Shown in pieces: positions 1 to 10,624 of a stretch of 64,000 nt of DNA. The notes beneath the pieces were generated by a model, which made no database searches, was not told where the DNA came from, and was given only the letters and a program-made list of their open reading frames with translations. The DNA comes from Diphasiastrum complanatum (Eukaryota; Streptophyta; Lycopodiopsida; Lycopodiales; Lycopodiaceae). A program made the position numbers and the translations under genes. The stretch is from assembly GCA_029204225.1 (NCBI GenBank), contig CM055095.1, forward strand, positions 10,609,172 to 10,673,171. Direction: 5' to 3'. Within the stretch, counting starts at the first letter, position 1. Every line of letters begins with the position of its first letter.

Positions 1-244
1 ACCACATAGAGCGAGCATGAGTTAAGAGCTATCTCTAAGATCTATTTTCATAGACTTCAGTAGGTTTGTTACATAGACTATACTAGGGTAACCTTAGGGT
101 AGGACAAAGCCTATCATTGAATGTCATCCCAAAAGTACAACACATAGGACCTAGGCATGACACAATACTCCATGTCTAGCTCATTTCAAATGCATACTCA
201 ACCTAACATTAAGCCAAATTTGTTTTTGAAGATCTTCTTGGACC

Positions 245-2570
245 TTGGACTTTTTCAAGATGGGAACAAAATGTCACTTGCATGTGAACTTAGAGAAGGA
301 GTATTCCACAACCAAAGCTGCATGGGGTGTTAATCTGAACTCATACGAAATGCATTGTTGGAGGTTAAAAGGAATTAAAAATATCGATCTATGGGTAAAA
401 AGTGATTTGTATCCACCTAATCCATTGACCGATATTTCTCCTCAATTTTGTGATGTACATAGTTTGTTAAAGTTCGTTGGCGATGGTGCCAACAGACTTC
501 TTGGCTACCGTCAAGTTATGGATTCTCGAAGAATCCAAGTTGAAATGCCAACGAATAGTGCAAACATTCATATTACATACATGAATGAGCAATTAAAATC
601 ATTGCAACAAACAAGTCAGACATTGGCTAAAGAGATAACAAATCTAAAATTAGAGCTCACTAGATCTGTCACAAAGTTTGAAGAATTGCAATCTTCAAAC
701 ATTAGTCTTCAAAAGATATTATATGGATTTCAGTGAAAGCGTCGAGTCTCAATGGATGACCAATCAAAAGATAATGCTAAAAGGTGCAAATTAGATGTTT
801 TGACACCAGGTGGTGGTGCTAGTAAAAGACGCAAGAGATTGACGAAAGAATTTTTGAATAACATGGTCAGAGATCATTTCCAAAGCACCAAACGTATGAA
901 GCAATTCATGAAGGGTAAAGATTTGATGCAGATTGTGAAAAATGAAACGAGCGATTCATTTCGTTTAAAGATTGCAAGAAGACTTGCTACCAGGTTTCAA
1001 CTGAATCCAAATGTTAGAGAAATAGTTTATGTGTGTGATCAAGGCGGTGTGAGTCGAAAAGGATATAGAGCATTGAAAAAAATTATGAAAAAATTTGACC
1101 AAAACGGGTTGAAAGGACATAAAATATTACCTGCTTACAAATTGCTTCAAACTACAATGCAAGAATGCAATTCATTTATAGAAAATGAATTAGGTGAATT
1201 CTTCCATATTCAGGATACTTTTAAGACAACAAGCAAAAGGGATCTATTGTTCATTTTCATTATGATTAATACAACAATATATTTTGGATCTGGAAAAGGT
1301 CCAAGCAATGATGATACGACATTACAATGTCAAAAGAGATGGTGAGTTCGTTTCACAACAATTTCAATTATTATTTCTCTTTTTCGTAAGCAACAATTAT
1401 TGTATGTTATTTACAAGAATTTGGTATTGCAGATATTGGAGGCAAAGCTATATTTGTCATTAAGTTGGATGAAGCGGAGATCGTAAAAGGTCGCAAAATG
1501 TGTCACAATCACGTTGATGAACCAAGCATTGCAGGAGTCAACTAGAAGTGAGTCCAATAAATTCAGTGTGCAATCCGAAAATCATATATGGTGGATAGCT
1601 ACATTCGAAGTTCATAAAGAGACCAACGATGTGTTGAAGTGGGTATTTGAACGATGCAATATATCCAAGGTAGTACAAGCACAAAATGGAGGACAATTGC
1701 TAAGTGTTGATGGCCAAAATTTTACTGTGGAATGGCACTTAGCTGCCGATTTGAACACCCTAAAATGCATGTTTGTATGTCTGAAAGTGGCCGAAATAAA
1801 GGTGTGTTGCATTGCAACCAACGAGTTACACCAAGCAGGCAAAATCTAGACAAAGCATGGAGTCCCGTATTAGAGATTCCTCTCGAAAGAGTCCATTTTT
1901 GCACGATGCATGGTGTATTGTGGATATTGGTTGTGGAAAAACTCAAGACTTGCTGGCAAAAGTTTCCATGGGGGGCGCAAAAGCAAGGCATTTCTTGTCA
2001 AATCATACTGGATGAGAAAGTAGTCTTCAATGGGATTATTGGGAGAGAGTGTGTGAATGCACAACAAATATTGGCTCGGATCCGCGTATGGCTGCCACAC
2101 GTGCAAAAGTGTGGCAAGCATTTGATGCTTTGTCACTGACTATCAATAAAAAAGACTTGAGGGAGGAAGATTATGATAGATATCAGATGGAAGTAAAGGC
2201 ATTCACTCGATTGATGATTGATGCATGGGGAGAAACACACATCACTCATTATATGGTCAGTGTTTTGTCTTTATTTTTTTCTTTGTAAGTTCTATCCAAT
2301 TGAAATGTACTAATTAGATTCTTTTGCAAACAACACATTTTGTACGCTCATGGACCTTGGTTTTTAAAGACATATGATCATTGGCTATTTGGAATACCCA
2401 AGGGACGGAGAAGAGTCATTATAAGGCCAAGGCTACGTATTTTAAAAATTCAAGACATGGTGGAGGTAAAGGTCTTAGCAATGCCTTGGTAGAGATATTT
2501 CAGAGGTTTTATAGAGGAGTTTTGAGCAGACAAAACATCGAAGAAACACAGGCTTGAGGGTTGACTTCAA
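245..2570 (+). pseudogene. Transposase-like gene of element A (left copy), decayed
   Basis: Pieces in order: 245-736 (163 codons; holds LWVKSDLYPP and a coiled-coil-like end), then in the same frame after a stop 752-1345 (197 codons; basic patch KRRKRLTKE, then GVSRKGYRALKKIMKK). A likely intron follows at about 1345-1432 (gtgagt...ttgcag), then 1433-1850 with FVIKLDEAE, HIWWIATFEV and VEWHLAADLNTLKCMF. Downstream pieces in shifted frames carry VHFCTMHGV (about 1890-1917), HGPWFLKTY (about 2347-2375) and HGGGKGLSNALVEIFQRF (about 2456-2510). The E-W-H-x3-D-L-x2-LKCM core, a following Cys pair and the later His-Cys-His block recur in element B, so this is one family. It looks like an RNase H-type transposase, which is inference from layout and repetition. 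Frameshifts lie near 1775 and 2400. Confidence 0.68.
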
Positions 2571-2991
2571 TGATCTCTTCATCAAATTTAGCCAGAAGAG
2601 CCGCTTGGAAGTCATCCACAACTAATGCAAGGCATAGGGAATGGAGGATGTCTTGGGTTCGTGTAGGGAAGCGGTGGGTTCCTCGGCAAAGAACATCCAA
2701 TGAAGAGGATGGCATTTCATGAATAGTGCACAATGAACAAATAGAATCTATTGAGAATACTACATTGTTTTGAAGTATAGTGGTATAATTAATTTAATTA
2801 CTATAAATAGACTTTATTTGATACAATATTAAAATCATGTCTATTTTTGAAAAACTTTTCCTGATATAAGACCACTTTATCTCATTTTCAAGCACACATT
2901 TTTCTTGCTCTCTTGGCTTTCTTAGTTTCGATAAATGCTTTGCACTTAGGCTCGTACTAAAAGTCTTTCGTACTGTCTCATTACGTTCACG

Positions 2992-4463
2992 ATGCAGCCT
3001 TCGAAGACAAAGTTGGCAAATCTATTGGCCGACACAACATTTGCTGATGAAATAGATCGCATCTATGCTATGTTCACTACCAGAATAGATACCCTAGCAA
3101 CTCTACGTGCGAATAGTGATGATTTCAGATATGTAATTGAGTATATAGAAGAGAACTTGATGCCTTACTTGGTAAGAATGCCTGGCTATGATATTTCTTG
3201 GATTTTGTATAATCTGCTTACATATATATAGAAAGGAGATAGAGCTTTTGCTGCCCGACTCAACATGTTTGTTAGCCACCAGGGGAACGAGCACTTTTTG
3301 GAGTTAACGCGCGATCAACAAGTAAATTTTAATCTCAAAAGTGTAGGAAACAAGTTCTTGTCAGGTGAAATTACTGTGATTTTTTGTTGAATGAATTTCC
3401 TACAAATACCGTTGAAGAAAAACAGGATCCTAGCGTGAACGTTAGCAAAATGGAAGAGCAAGAAGCAGAAGAGGAATTAACACCCGTGAAGGAAGCAGAG
3501 CTTGCACGGCAGATGGCTTCAGTTGCATCAACATCTGCCCAACCTGAAGGACGTAGACGACTCCAATCACATGCTACGAATACGTGACCTTGCCCTAGTG
3601 ATAATTAATGGGCAAGAGTATTTGTTTTTGCATGACTTGCAGCATATCCTCAGCCTACGAGAGGATGAGATGTTGGCAGGATTAGTGAAATTGCAAAATG
3701 GCACGAACACCTTTGACCACTCAGTGCCAGACGATACATTTCGACAACTAATTGGAGATGACACAGATACTATTGAGCAAGCTCTGGCAAAATTTTTGTG
3801 TGAACTAAAGACTCTGCAACCACCGGAGTTTGAGCATAAACAATTTGGGAAATTACCGATTTCCACAACTGAGATGCCATACAAAGGCCATGGAATTGTG
3901 CTTGCAAAAAGTGAGAATGAGGATGAAGGATCTCATGCAAGTTCTTTGTCAACAAATACTCTTGTCCATGCTTATTCCCATTTCTGAATTTGTTCATTAT
4001 AATTATAACATTCTTATATAATGTATTGCAGTATGTGGTGGAGATTGACAGTTCTACAATGAGGAGCGGAGGTTCTTGTGAGGACCGAACAGAGCGAAGG
4101 CCAGATGCATCCCTGGCATACTACATTGGACAATTCCCTGACAACTACATCTTCTGTTTCAGCAATGAGTATAGTCCTAATGGGCCCACTGAGCTGGTCA
4201 AGTGCAAAGCATTATCAAAGCATCTTGCAGATGCTCCACTTCCACAAACTACACCAAAGGCCTACTGTGTACGAAGGAGTGCTATCTTGCAGGACTTTTG
4301 CCCGGGGTTTGAGTCCAGATTACTTCTGGCCTCAGCGGTTGGACCTTATGAGGAGCATGCTGATGCTGCTAAGTTAGCATCGGAGTTAATGAAGCCAACA
4401 ATAGGACTAGAAAATAGATCAGAGTCACTGCTCAAAGCACTGGCTAATGTAAGAGAATTTTAA
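2992..4463 (+). CDS. Unidentified multi-exon gene 2 of element A
   Basis: Not recognised. Probable exon 1 is 2992-3171 (starts MQPSKTKLANLLADTT; donor gtaaga). Exon 2 is about 3232-3362 (acceptor after tatatatag; KGDRAFAARLNMFVSHQ). Then come an acidic stretch (EEQEAEEELTPVKEAE, 3384-3587), an exon at about 3560-3950 (RIRDLALVIINGQEYLFLHD), and an exon from about 4032 (acceptor ttgcag) to 4450 containing SLAYYIGQFPD and PYEEHADAAKLASELMKP. The later exons are conserved in the right copy at 33400-34215, but its first half is deleted there. It lies downstream of the transposase on the same strand, so it may be a second transposon protein. Exon borders are by eye. Confidence 0.45.
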
Positions 4464-4589
4464 ATGAAAATGTGTATCTTTTGCAAAAAAATGTCTGTTG
4501 AAACTGCATGCGTTCAAAAATTTCATTCATTATTGTAGGTCATGAGGATTTCTACCAATCATCTAAATTAAGGGCATTAAAGTGCCATT

Positions 4590-4860
4590 TTGAACTTCAA
4601 ACGGCCCCCCTCCGCGCCCTTGCGTAATTTGCACGCAAGGGCGCGGATTGGGGCCATTTGACCTGGTCAAACTCCCTCTCTCCGCGCCCTTGCGTGATTT
4701 TTACGCAAGGGCGTGGAGAGGGGCCGTTTGACTTGGTCAAACAACATCTATCTGTGCCCTTGCATGCAGATTATGCAAGGGCGTGGAGTGGGGCTATTTG
4801 ACCAAGTCAAACGCCCTCCCTCCGTGCCCTTGCGTGCAAATCATCATTTGACCTACACTC
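4590..4860. repeat. Four 70-bp units, each with two palindromes, between convergent genes (left copy)
   Basis: A GC-rich palindrome (ccgcgcccttgcgt...acgcaagggcgcgg) begins at 4612, 4682 and 4752, with a half copy at 4822, an exact 70-bp period. A second palindrome of the form TTTGACYNRGTCAAA lies between them at about 4657, 4727 and 4797 (half at 4847). The array separates the 3' ends of gene 2 (+) and the H3 gene (-). As RNA the GC-rich units would form about 14-bp stems on either strand. A role as a two-way terminator or RNA-processing block is inference. TTGAC is also the core of WRKY-factor sites. Confidence 0.85.
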
Positions 4861-4998
4861 CGATAAAAAATTTAGAAAACCAAAAACATTCACAGAAAAC
4901 TGTATTTCATCATAAAATAAATTCACACAATAATTCAACAGAGTTTGATGACAAAAATGATTTGATATTATTATCTCCAAATTTGGAGTACATCGTTT

Positions 4999-6269
4999 TT
5001 AATTCCTCTCGCGTCTCAGCCTCTTTGCCAACAACATGTCCTTTGGAAGTATAGTAGCTCTCTTACAATGGACAACGCACAAAAATGAGTCTTCAAACAA
5101 ATTTGTTAGATACATTTCTGCCGCCTCTTGGATAGCCAATGCAGCCTCGTCCATAATTTTGAGCCCAAGGGCGAATTCGTCCATGATCTCCTTGATTGTC
5201 TGGACAAATGGAGCTCTCGGAATGAGAAATTCAGTGCATTTTTGGTATTTTCGAATCTCCTTATACCAATTTGGAATTCTGCTTTTCCTTCGGCGGCGTG
5301 GTTGCGGAGGCTACATCCTTTTGAGGACCTTGCCTTGCCAGGGTGGTGGTAGTGTGGCTACCCTTCTCCGTGTTGCCGGCTGGCTAGGTTCTACCTCATA
5401 TTGCATGGGAGGGTCCTGCGGGGGGTCCTGCGGCACCTCTGGTGCTGACTGATCTTGAGGCACCTGGGGAGCTTCCGGATGCGGCTGTGCTTGAGGGATG
5501 GTCTGCGGAAGGCGTCGAGGCTTCGAGCGACCTCTCTTTTGATGAACAGCTTTAGTTTTCGGCCGTGATGTGGGTGTGACATGCTGAGAATCCTCCCCAA
5601 TGGCTTCTGCATTTGGTGTCTGGTCTGAGCCGACGAGCAAGGACATAATGGGCCCCATTAGAGGCCCTTGCACATGTCCGAGTGATTGTGTCGAAGTGGA
5701 GTCCCCTGAAGCTGCTTCGACTTCTAACGAACGAACCGCAAAGCCATCAAGAGGCACCTATTCCTGAGGACCCTGATCGTCGAAGATCCCAAGGAAATCA
5801 TTGGGAATCAGCCTAGAAGCAGCTACCTCACTGTCCAGAAAAGCCTGAGTGGCGTCGCGCTGGCTCTGTGTTGGAGAGGGGCTTCCCAGCACTGACCTCA
5901 CACCAAAATCATGCTACTCATCCAGAGGTGTTTGTTGCTGCCCCTGCTCCTGCCCCAGCTCATCCATTGCCTCTTGCTGTTGCCCAAGCTCCTCCATTGC
6001 CTCTTGCTGTTGCCCAAGCTCCTCCATTGCCACCTGCTGCTGGCCCTTCACCTGCTCACAATCCATCGAAACTTGCCCAGGATCATCCATTGCTACTTGC
6101 TCAGCTCATCCTGAGTTTTGTCCATTTCCTCCGCCGCAGGTTCAATGCTGTTACTTCTGTTCCTACTCCTACTTCTACCTTTCCCATGCTTCTATTACTT
6201 CTAAAGCTACTTGGTGCAATAACGTTGTTCCCTTGGATTCCGCCTTGCTGTTTGTTTCGTACGTGCCAT
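4999..6269 (-). pseudogene. Histone H3 variant gene of element A (left copy), inactivated
   Basis: The start codon at 6269-6267 opens MARTKQTARRNPR, the canonical H3 tail ARTKQTAR with K4 kept, K9 changed to R and S10 to N. After an Arg/Ser stretch and a Gln-rich region with three near-identical 30-bp units (about 5961-6035, AMEELGQQQE), a Pro-rich linker leads to a full H3 fold ending at 4999: RKYQKCTEFLI (alphaN), PFVQTIKEIMDEFA (alpha1), EAAEMYLTNLFED (alpha2) and ATILPKDMLLAKRLRRERN (alpha3). Relative to the right copy it has a 1-bp deletion just after the tail and CAG-to-TAG stops before HDFGVRS, before VPLDGF and before PPQPRRRRK. It converges on gene 2. TATA-like CTATATAA (minus strand) lies at 6442-6435, about 170 bp upstream. 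Confidence 0.9.
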
Positions 6270-6434
6270 AAACTAGGTCGCCATGCGGATATAATAGAGT
6301 ACTAAAGTATAGGAATTGCAATAATGACACTATTTGAACTTGTGTGAGCATAGCAAGATGATAGCAACCTATGAAAAACAAAGGAAACTCTCTGACACTA
6401 AGAATGAAATGGCGAAATGGGGACCCACACACCC

Positions 6435-6442
6435 TTATATAG
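6435..6442 (-). promoter_or_regulatory. TATA box upstream of the H3 variant gene (left copy)
   Basis: CTATATAA on the minus strand, about 166 bp before the H3 start codon. The same box and surroundings are kept in the right copy at 31453-31460. Conservation of box and spacing supports a core promoter. Confidence 0.55.
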
Positions 6443-6899
6443 TGTGCCATTCCAATTAGTAGCAAGCATTCCAAAAAGATCTCTCGATTGTTCAAAAATA
6501 ATAAAGTACGAAATATATACACAATGAAATAATTCTACACATTCCCAAAACATGTTATCAACAATTTCCTATAGAAAATGTCTAGTCAAAACATTTACAT
6601 TGCAATTGCATACCAAATTAAGCCATAGCTAATGCCCTAACAAACATGGAAACGATAGAACCAAATCTTTGATGAAATCCCATCGGATAGATCAATGTTA
6701 TTAGTCAAAGCTAGCACATAAGAGCAACTCATAGTTCATGTATTTTTACGGTGACCGAATCTAAAAAAGATGCGCACTTTTGGTGGTTTTCCGCGCGTCT
6801 CCTGATCTGCAAAACCAGACACTACCATTTCAATATTAAAACTCATTTTATATATGTGTTCAACAACCATTTACAAAATTTAGAAGCACGTTTATTGTT

Positions 6900-7860
6900 T
6901 ACACTTACGGTTTGTCAGTTGATAGTGAACACAAAATTTGTGGGCACGTCAGCATATATTAAACCAACCATAGCCCGTACATCTTCCAGACTCCATTCAC
7001 CATTGACACAGACTTTCCGCACTTCATCATTTGGCATGTGGATGGGTAGTTCAAATTCTTGATGTCCCGTCTCTACATCCAAGCTATCCCATTGACCGTG
7101 AGCAAACTTGAACCGCCTATAAACGAAACTGAAGGAGCACGTTTGCGTGCATTGTGATATCTTATTGTCATCGTCTCATGACAAATATCACACCTTATTA
7201 AATCACCTTTGTGATCTACATTCCGTGAGTCCCAAGAAGTAGATACATTGTCCAACAATGAGGATTCCGTCGCTTTCCATACACATAATGTATTTGTTTT
7301 TCTAAATTGTATTGTTTTAAATATGGCAACAAATACAGCGACAGGCACACTGACACTAATGTAAACATGTTTGGATCCAAATGTTGGCTTCATATTCATT
7401 GTAATCTCTTTGACGAGTTGGAATTTTGTCAATTCGATGGCCAATTGTGAGAATCAATTGTAGGCTCAGAAAGAGGCAATAATTTGCCAGTCCCAAAGTT
7501 CTTCTTTGGAACTTCATACATGTGATCGTAAAAGTAAACACCCAGTCCTATGATCGTAGAAGACTTGAGCCCATCATATATTAGCACTCCATATTTTGCA
7601 TGTATTGCAAAGAACTTTCCTGTAAACGATTTTACATGCTGCCAGTCATAGCTATCTGAAGGAAAAACATCTGCACAAGAGGTAATAGAATGAAGCAACA
7701 ATAATTTACAAGTAAAATATCTTTGACATTCAAAGATGTAAGACTTACAATGCGAAAGTATTGTTGGACTATATGCACTTGGATAGGTCGATATGAAGGA
7801 CAAGCATCAACATGATGCGTAGCTCGACAGTGTGGGTAAAAACATATGGAAGTCTTCATA
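6900..7860 (-). pseudogene. Unidentified gene 4 of element A (left copy), multi-exon
   Basis: The minus strand has exon-like pieces: 7860-7750 (MKTSICFYPHCRATHHVDAC, Cys/His-rich), a likely intron at about 7750-7672 (gtaagt...tgtgcag), then about 7671-7430 (SYDWQHVKSFTGKFFAIHAK, GVYFYDHMYEVPKKNF), and 7444-7073 in another frame (KGDLIRCDICHETMTIRYHN). Only the ETMTIRYHNAR part and what follows (to about 6920) aligns with the right copy (30715-30980). The part before it differs, so the two copies have unlike 5' halves. Family not recognised. In the left copy the 3' portion is frameshifted relative to the right copy (open frame there: EFELPIHMPNDEVPKVCVNG). Confidence 0.4.
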
Positions 7861-8345
7861 AATAATTTAATGATTTTTTGTCCTTATATGTGGAGCTTGT
7901 TGTAAAATGGTAGGCAGAAAACGTTACATGACATCCACCATTGTATCTTTCTAGCATCGATGTATTTATATTGCATTGCAACATTTTCGAACACTTTCAA
8001 GTCTTTGACAAGCTGAATTTGTAGGAGCGACTGCTTTAAAACTTTCTGCATTACCTATTAGTGATACTATTCTTCAAATGACTTACATCAAGTAGTAAGC
8101 GTATTTATTTTATTGTGTTCTTTTTTATTATGCTAATAATGTTCTTGCTTTTCTTCTTGATATGACACATTGATGGAGGTCAAATATGCTCCATACACTC
8201 CTTTAACTCATTTGGTTGCCATTTTCATCAAATTGAGAATGTGTATTGTGCGTTATATTTTGCATGAATTCTTTTCCATATGAGCAACCTTATAGATGTT
8301 TAGTTACATATAGAGTCACTTTCTATAAAACTGAATTTATTTTGA
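7842..8345 (+). repeat. Non-coding dispersed repeat R1, copy 1
   Basis: About 500 bp matching 54713-55195 in the same orientation (catatggaagtcttcataaa ... agagtcacttt). There is no reading frame. In both places it lies just before LTR sequence of the same copia family (LTR start at about 8363 here; truncated LTR from about 55248 there), so either copia pieces sit in a common host repeat or both flanks were copied together. Confidence 0.75.
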
Positions 8346-8362
8346 ACAAATACATTGTATGT

Positions 8363-8640
8363 TAGAGTATTCTCCTAATTCTCATACTGACCAAATAACC
8401 GATCTTTAATCTTCATCCATTCTATTATCCAGTTCTGCAGTTTTATGCATGTTTCTACACAGTCTGCAGAAATACTTAGGAATCGTTCACAGGTGGCTCT
8501 GACATATCGACGTCCCCAACGAAAGTCGAAGACTTCGGCCACTTCGGTCATGTCGAATGAAAAACAGTTATTGTCGATAAGTCATCACAGTCTTCGACTT
8601 GGCATTATTTTTGTTGGAAAGAGATGTGTGAAAAGATAGG
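8363..8640 (+). mobile_element. Copia LTR fragment, family of the 55-59 kb element
   Basis: The sequence from tgttagagtattctcc onward matches the 3' LTR starting at 58080 for about 200 bp. The end of the piece, with gataagtcatcacagtc, matches the LTR 3' end near 59330. The middle of the LTR is absent. A fossil; clearly diverged from the other copy. Confidence 0.7.
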
Positions 8641-8754
8641 CCAAATCGAATAAAAAGAATTCGAACAACAAGAATTAAAACTTATCATGCGCATTGGAAT
8701 AAACTATCTTTCTCTTTCTCTATGCATAACTGCGCCTATCAATTTTGAACAAAA

Positions 8755-9410
8755 CAATTGAGATAGAAATCATGTTTGATTTTATATTAACTAACTTTGA
8801 AATCATTAGTACTACAGTGATTACGTAGCCAAATATTTAAGCGTTGAATTATCGGACAAATAGTCAATTGCGCAGAATCACAGAAACTCAAATATTTTGA
8901 AACAAACCTGAACACAATAAAAAGATAGCATTGATTTAGTATGAAAACGAAACATATGTAATGAGTACAACAAGTTTGCGGATTGAAGCCTCGTACTCTA
9001 AGTTGTCTATGAGTGACTAAATAAATTTGAATTAAGCACAACTACTGATAAGCAGTAAGCGCAATAAAAATCTCTAATCAAATCTAAAGATGTGAGCTAG
9101 AATGCTCAGGAGTGTCCAAGCTCACAAGCTTGAGAGAGAGAACGCTTGATCTTCATGCTTCAATACTTGAGATGTAGGAATATAGACAACTATTTATACT
9201 AAGCAATTAGGTCATCAAATGCATCATCTAGTTGGCTGTGATGTGCTGGCATCCATCTAGTTAGGACTTCTTAGAAATTACTTGCTGATGAATTAATGCA
9301 AGTCGGTGGCTTTGGTCGTAAATAGTCTATCTGTGTATTTGAATGTAAACTGTCACTCTGTGGAAATGGATGTAAACTGTCATGCAAAAAATATGAAGGT
9401 CTTTGCCAAT
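8755..9410 (-). mobile_element. Copia LTR fragment in inverse orientation
   Basis: The reverse complement matches parts of the LTR at 58330-59250, including the stretch with cctaactagatggatgccag and the one with gataattcaa...tttcaaagtt. Together with the 8363-8640 piece it gives two LTR parts facing opposite ways, the result of an old rearrangement. No coding sequence seen. Confidence 0.6.
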
Positions 9411-9429
9411 GTCATTTCCTTAACATTTG

Positions 9430-10170
9430 AGGCATCTATGCAGTTTGGGAAAAAAGCTGAACTGAGAGAAAATCTCGAAAGATGAATATCCTGAAAATGC
9501 CGACACTGTGAGCCGTTTCCGAGTAGACCATGGAGGCCATGTTGTCATATTTTTCTATTACACATCGCCAAACCACTCTATATAATCCAAAAGCAAATGG
9601 GCTTACAGAGCAGGCAAACAAAATTCTGTGTAAAATTTTGAATAAAGTAACGGAAACACATTCTTCGGATTGGGATTAGAAGTTACCATCTGTCTTATGG
9701 GCATACAGAACTACTGAAAAGATTACAACTAGGTAGACTCCATACTATCTTGTGTATGGAATGCATCCCATACTACCAATAGAATTCAAAGTTTTGACGT
9801 TTTGTATTAGTAATGAAGAGCAAATGGATGAACACAATAGTCTTCGGGAGCGGATGATATCTTTGACGCAACTGGAAGAGGATCATCGTCTTTCATTAAT
9901 TGAGACTAAACGAGTTCAGAATAAAAGAAAAGAAATTTTTGACCAATTCATTAAGAAAATTAAAATTAAACGAGGGGACTACGTGCATCTGTATGATAAC
10001 AGACACATGTTGTTTCTTGGGAAATTACATACCAGATGGATGGGACCGTATAAAGTCACAGAAGTTTTTAAATGTCCTTGGAGATTGGCTAACACTTCAG
10101 TTAGCCGATCTCCAAGGACATTTACTTGATACTCGAGTAGATGGCTCAAGGGTGAAGCGCTACTATGACT
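9430..10170 (+). mobile_element. Ty3/gypsy integrase fragment (fossil)
   Basis: Motifs of a gypsy integrase core and C-terminal part are readable: YNPKANGLTEQ, WAYRTTEK, YGMHPILPIEF and, in the 9752-10129 frame, KIKRGDYVHLYDNR and WMGPYKVTEVF. No LTR or other gypsy domain lies next to it. Broken, with several breaks; old. It abuts copia sequence at about 10220. Confidence 0.8.
10070..10123. repeat. 24-bp near-perfect hairpin at the end of the gypsy integrase fragment
   Basis: The arms, beginning aaatgtccttggagat and ending gatctccaaggacattt, pair over 24 bp with one mismatch around a 6-base loop (acttca). This looks like a local inverted duplication rather than part of the integrase family. 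Confidence 0.85.
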
Positions 10171-10224
10171 AATTTTCGACGCTTCATACATTTTATTTAG
10201 TTTCTAAAGGCTGTCATAGTATTG

Positions 10225-10624
10225 ACTAAACCTTCTTGTGCTGAGACTGATAATGAAGTACTCGACTTAGCGAAGTACCCTTATCATTCACTAATTGGAT
10301 CTTTAATGTATGCAATGCTGTGTACTAGAACAGATTTAGCATACACTGTCAGCACGTTCAGTCAATTCATGTCTAATCCTAGGATCTCTCATTGGAAAGC
10401 ATTAAAGAGAGTGATGAGATATATTCAGAGAAGTTTAGACCACATTTTAAGTTATGATGGAAATGCTATCTACCCACTCGTCCTGCGAGGCTACTCCGAC
10501 TCAGATTGGGGAGAAATAGTCTCTACCAGAAAATCTACCTCCGGGTTCTGTTTCTATCTGGCAGGGGGACCAATTTTGTGGAACTCAAGGAAGCAGAAAT
10601 CAGTTGCGCTTTCTTCGACAGAGG
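10225..10624 (+). mobile_element. Ty1/copia RT-RNase H fragment (fossil)
   Basis: The open frame shows typical copia motifs: YHSLIGSLMYAMLCTRTDLA, SQFMSNPRISHWKALKRVMR and ILWNSRKQKSVALSSTEA. It stops abruptly at about 10624, where sequence of the inverted-repeat arm begins. Only this end of the pol region is present. Confidence 0.85.

Larger units (their letters stand above)
1..7200 (+). mobile_element. Element A, left copy: DNA transposon carrying a histone H3 gene (outer end outside window)
   Basis: Positions 1 to about 7190 match the reverse complement of about 36069 down to 30710 over nearly the whole length, so this is an inverted second copy of the element at 30023-36179. The right copy runs about 110 bp past the point matching base 1, so the outer terminus should lie just outside the window. 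Gene order: transposase-like (+), unknown gene (+), palindrome array, H3 variant (-), unknown gene (-). This copy keeps about 1.8 kb (roughly 1830-3630) that the right copy has lost. No inner terminus is seen: past 7190 the copies diverge, and gene-like sequence goes on to 7860 before a different repeat starts. The superfamily is not assigned. Confidence 0.8.

Noticed and set aside
4590-4860. CRISPR-like array
   Set aside because: Regular 70-bp spacing, but the units are near-identical throughout with no unique spacers, in a plant transposon.
5849-6305. Cys/Pro-rich ORFs on the plus strand (CCCPSSSIA repeats)
   Set aside because: These are antisense shadows of the Gln-rich linker of the H3 gene on the minus strand.
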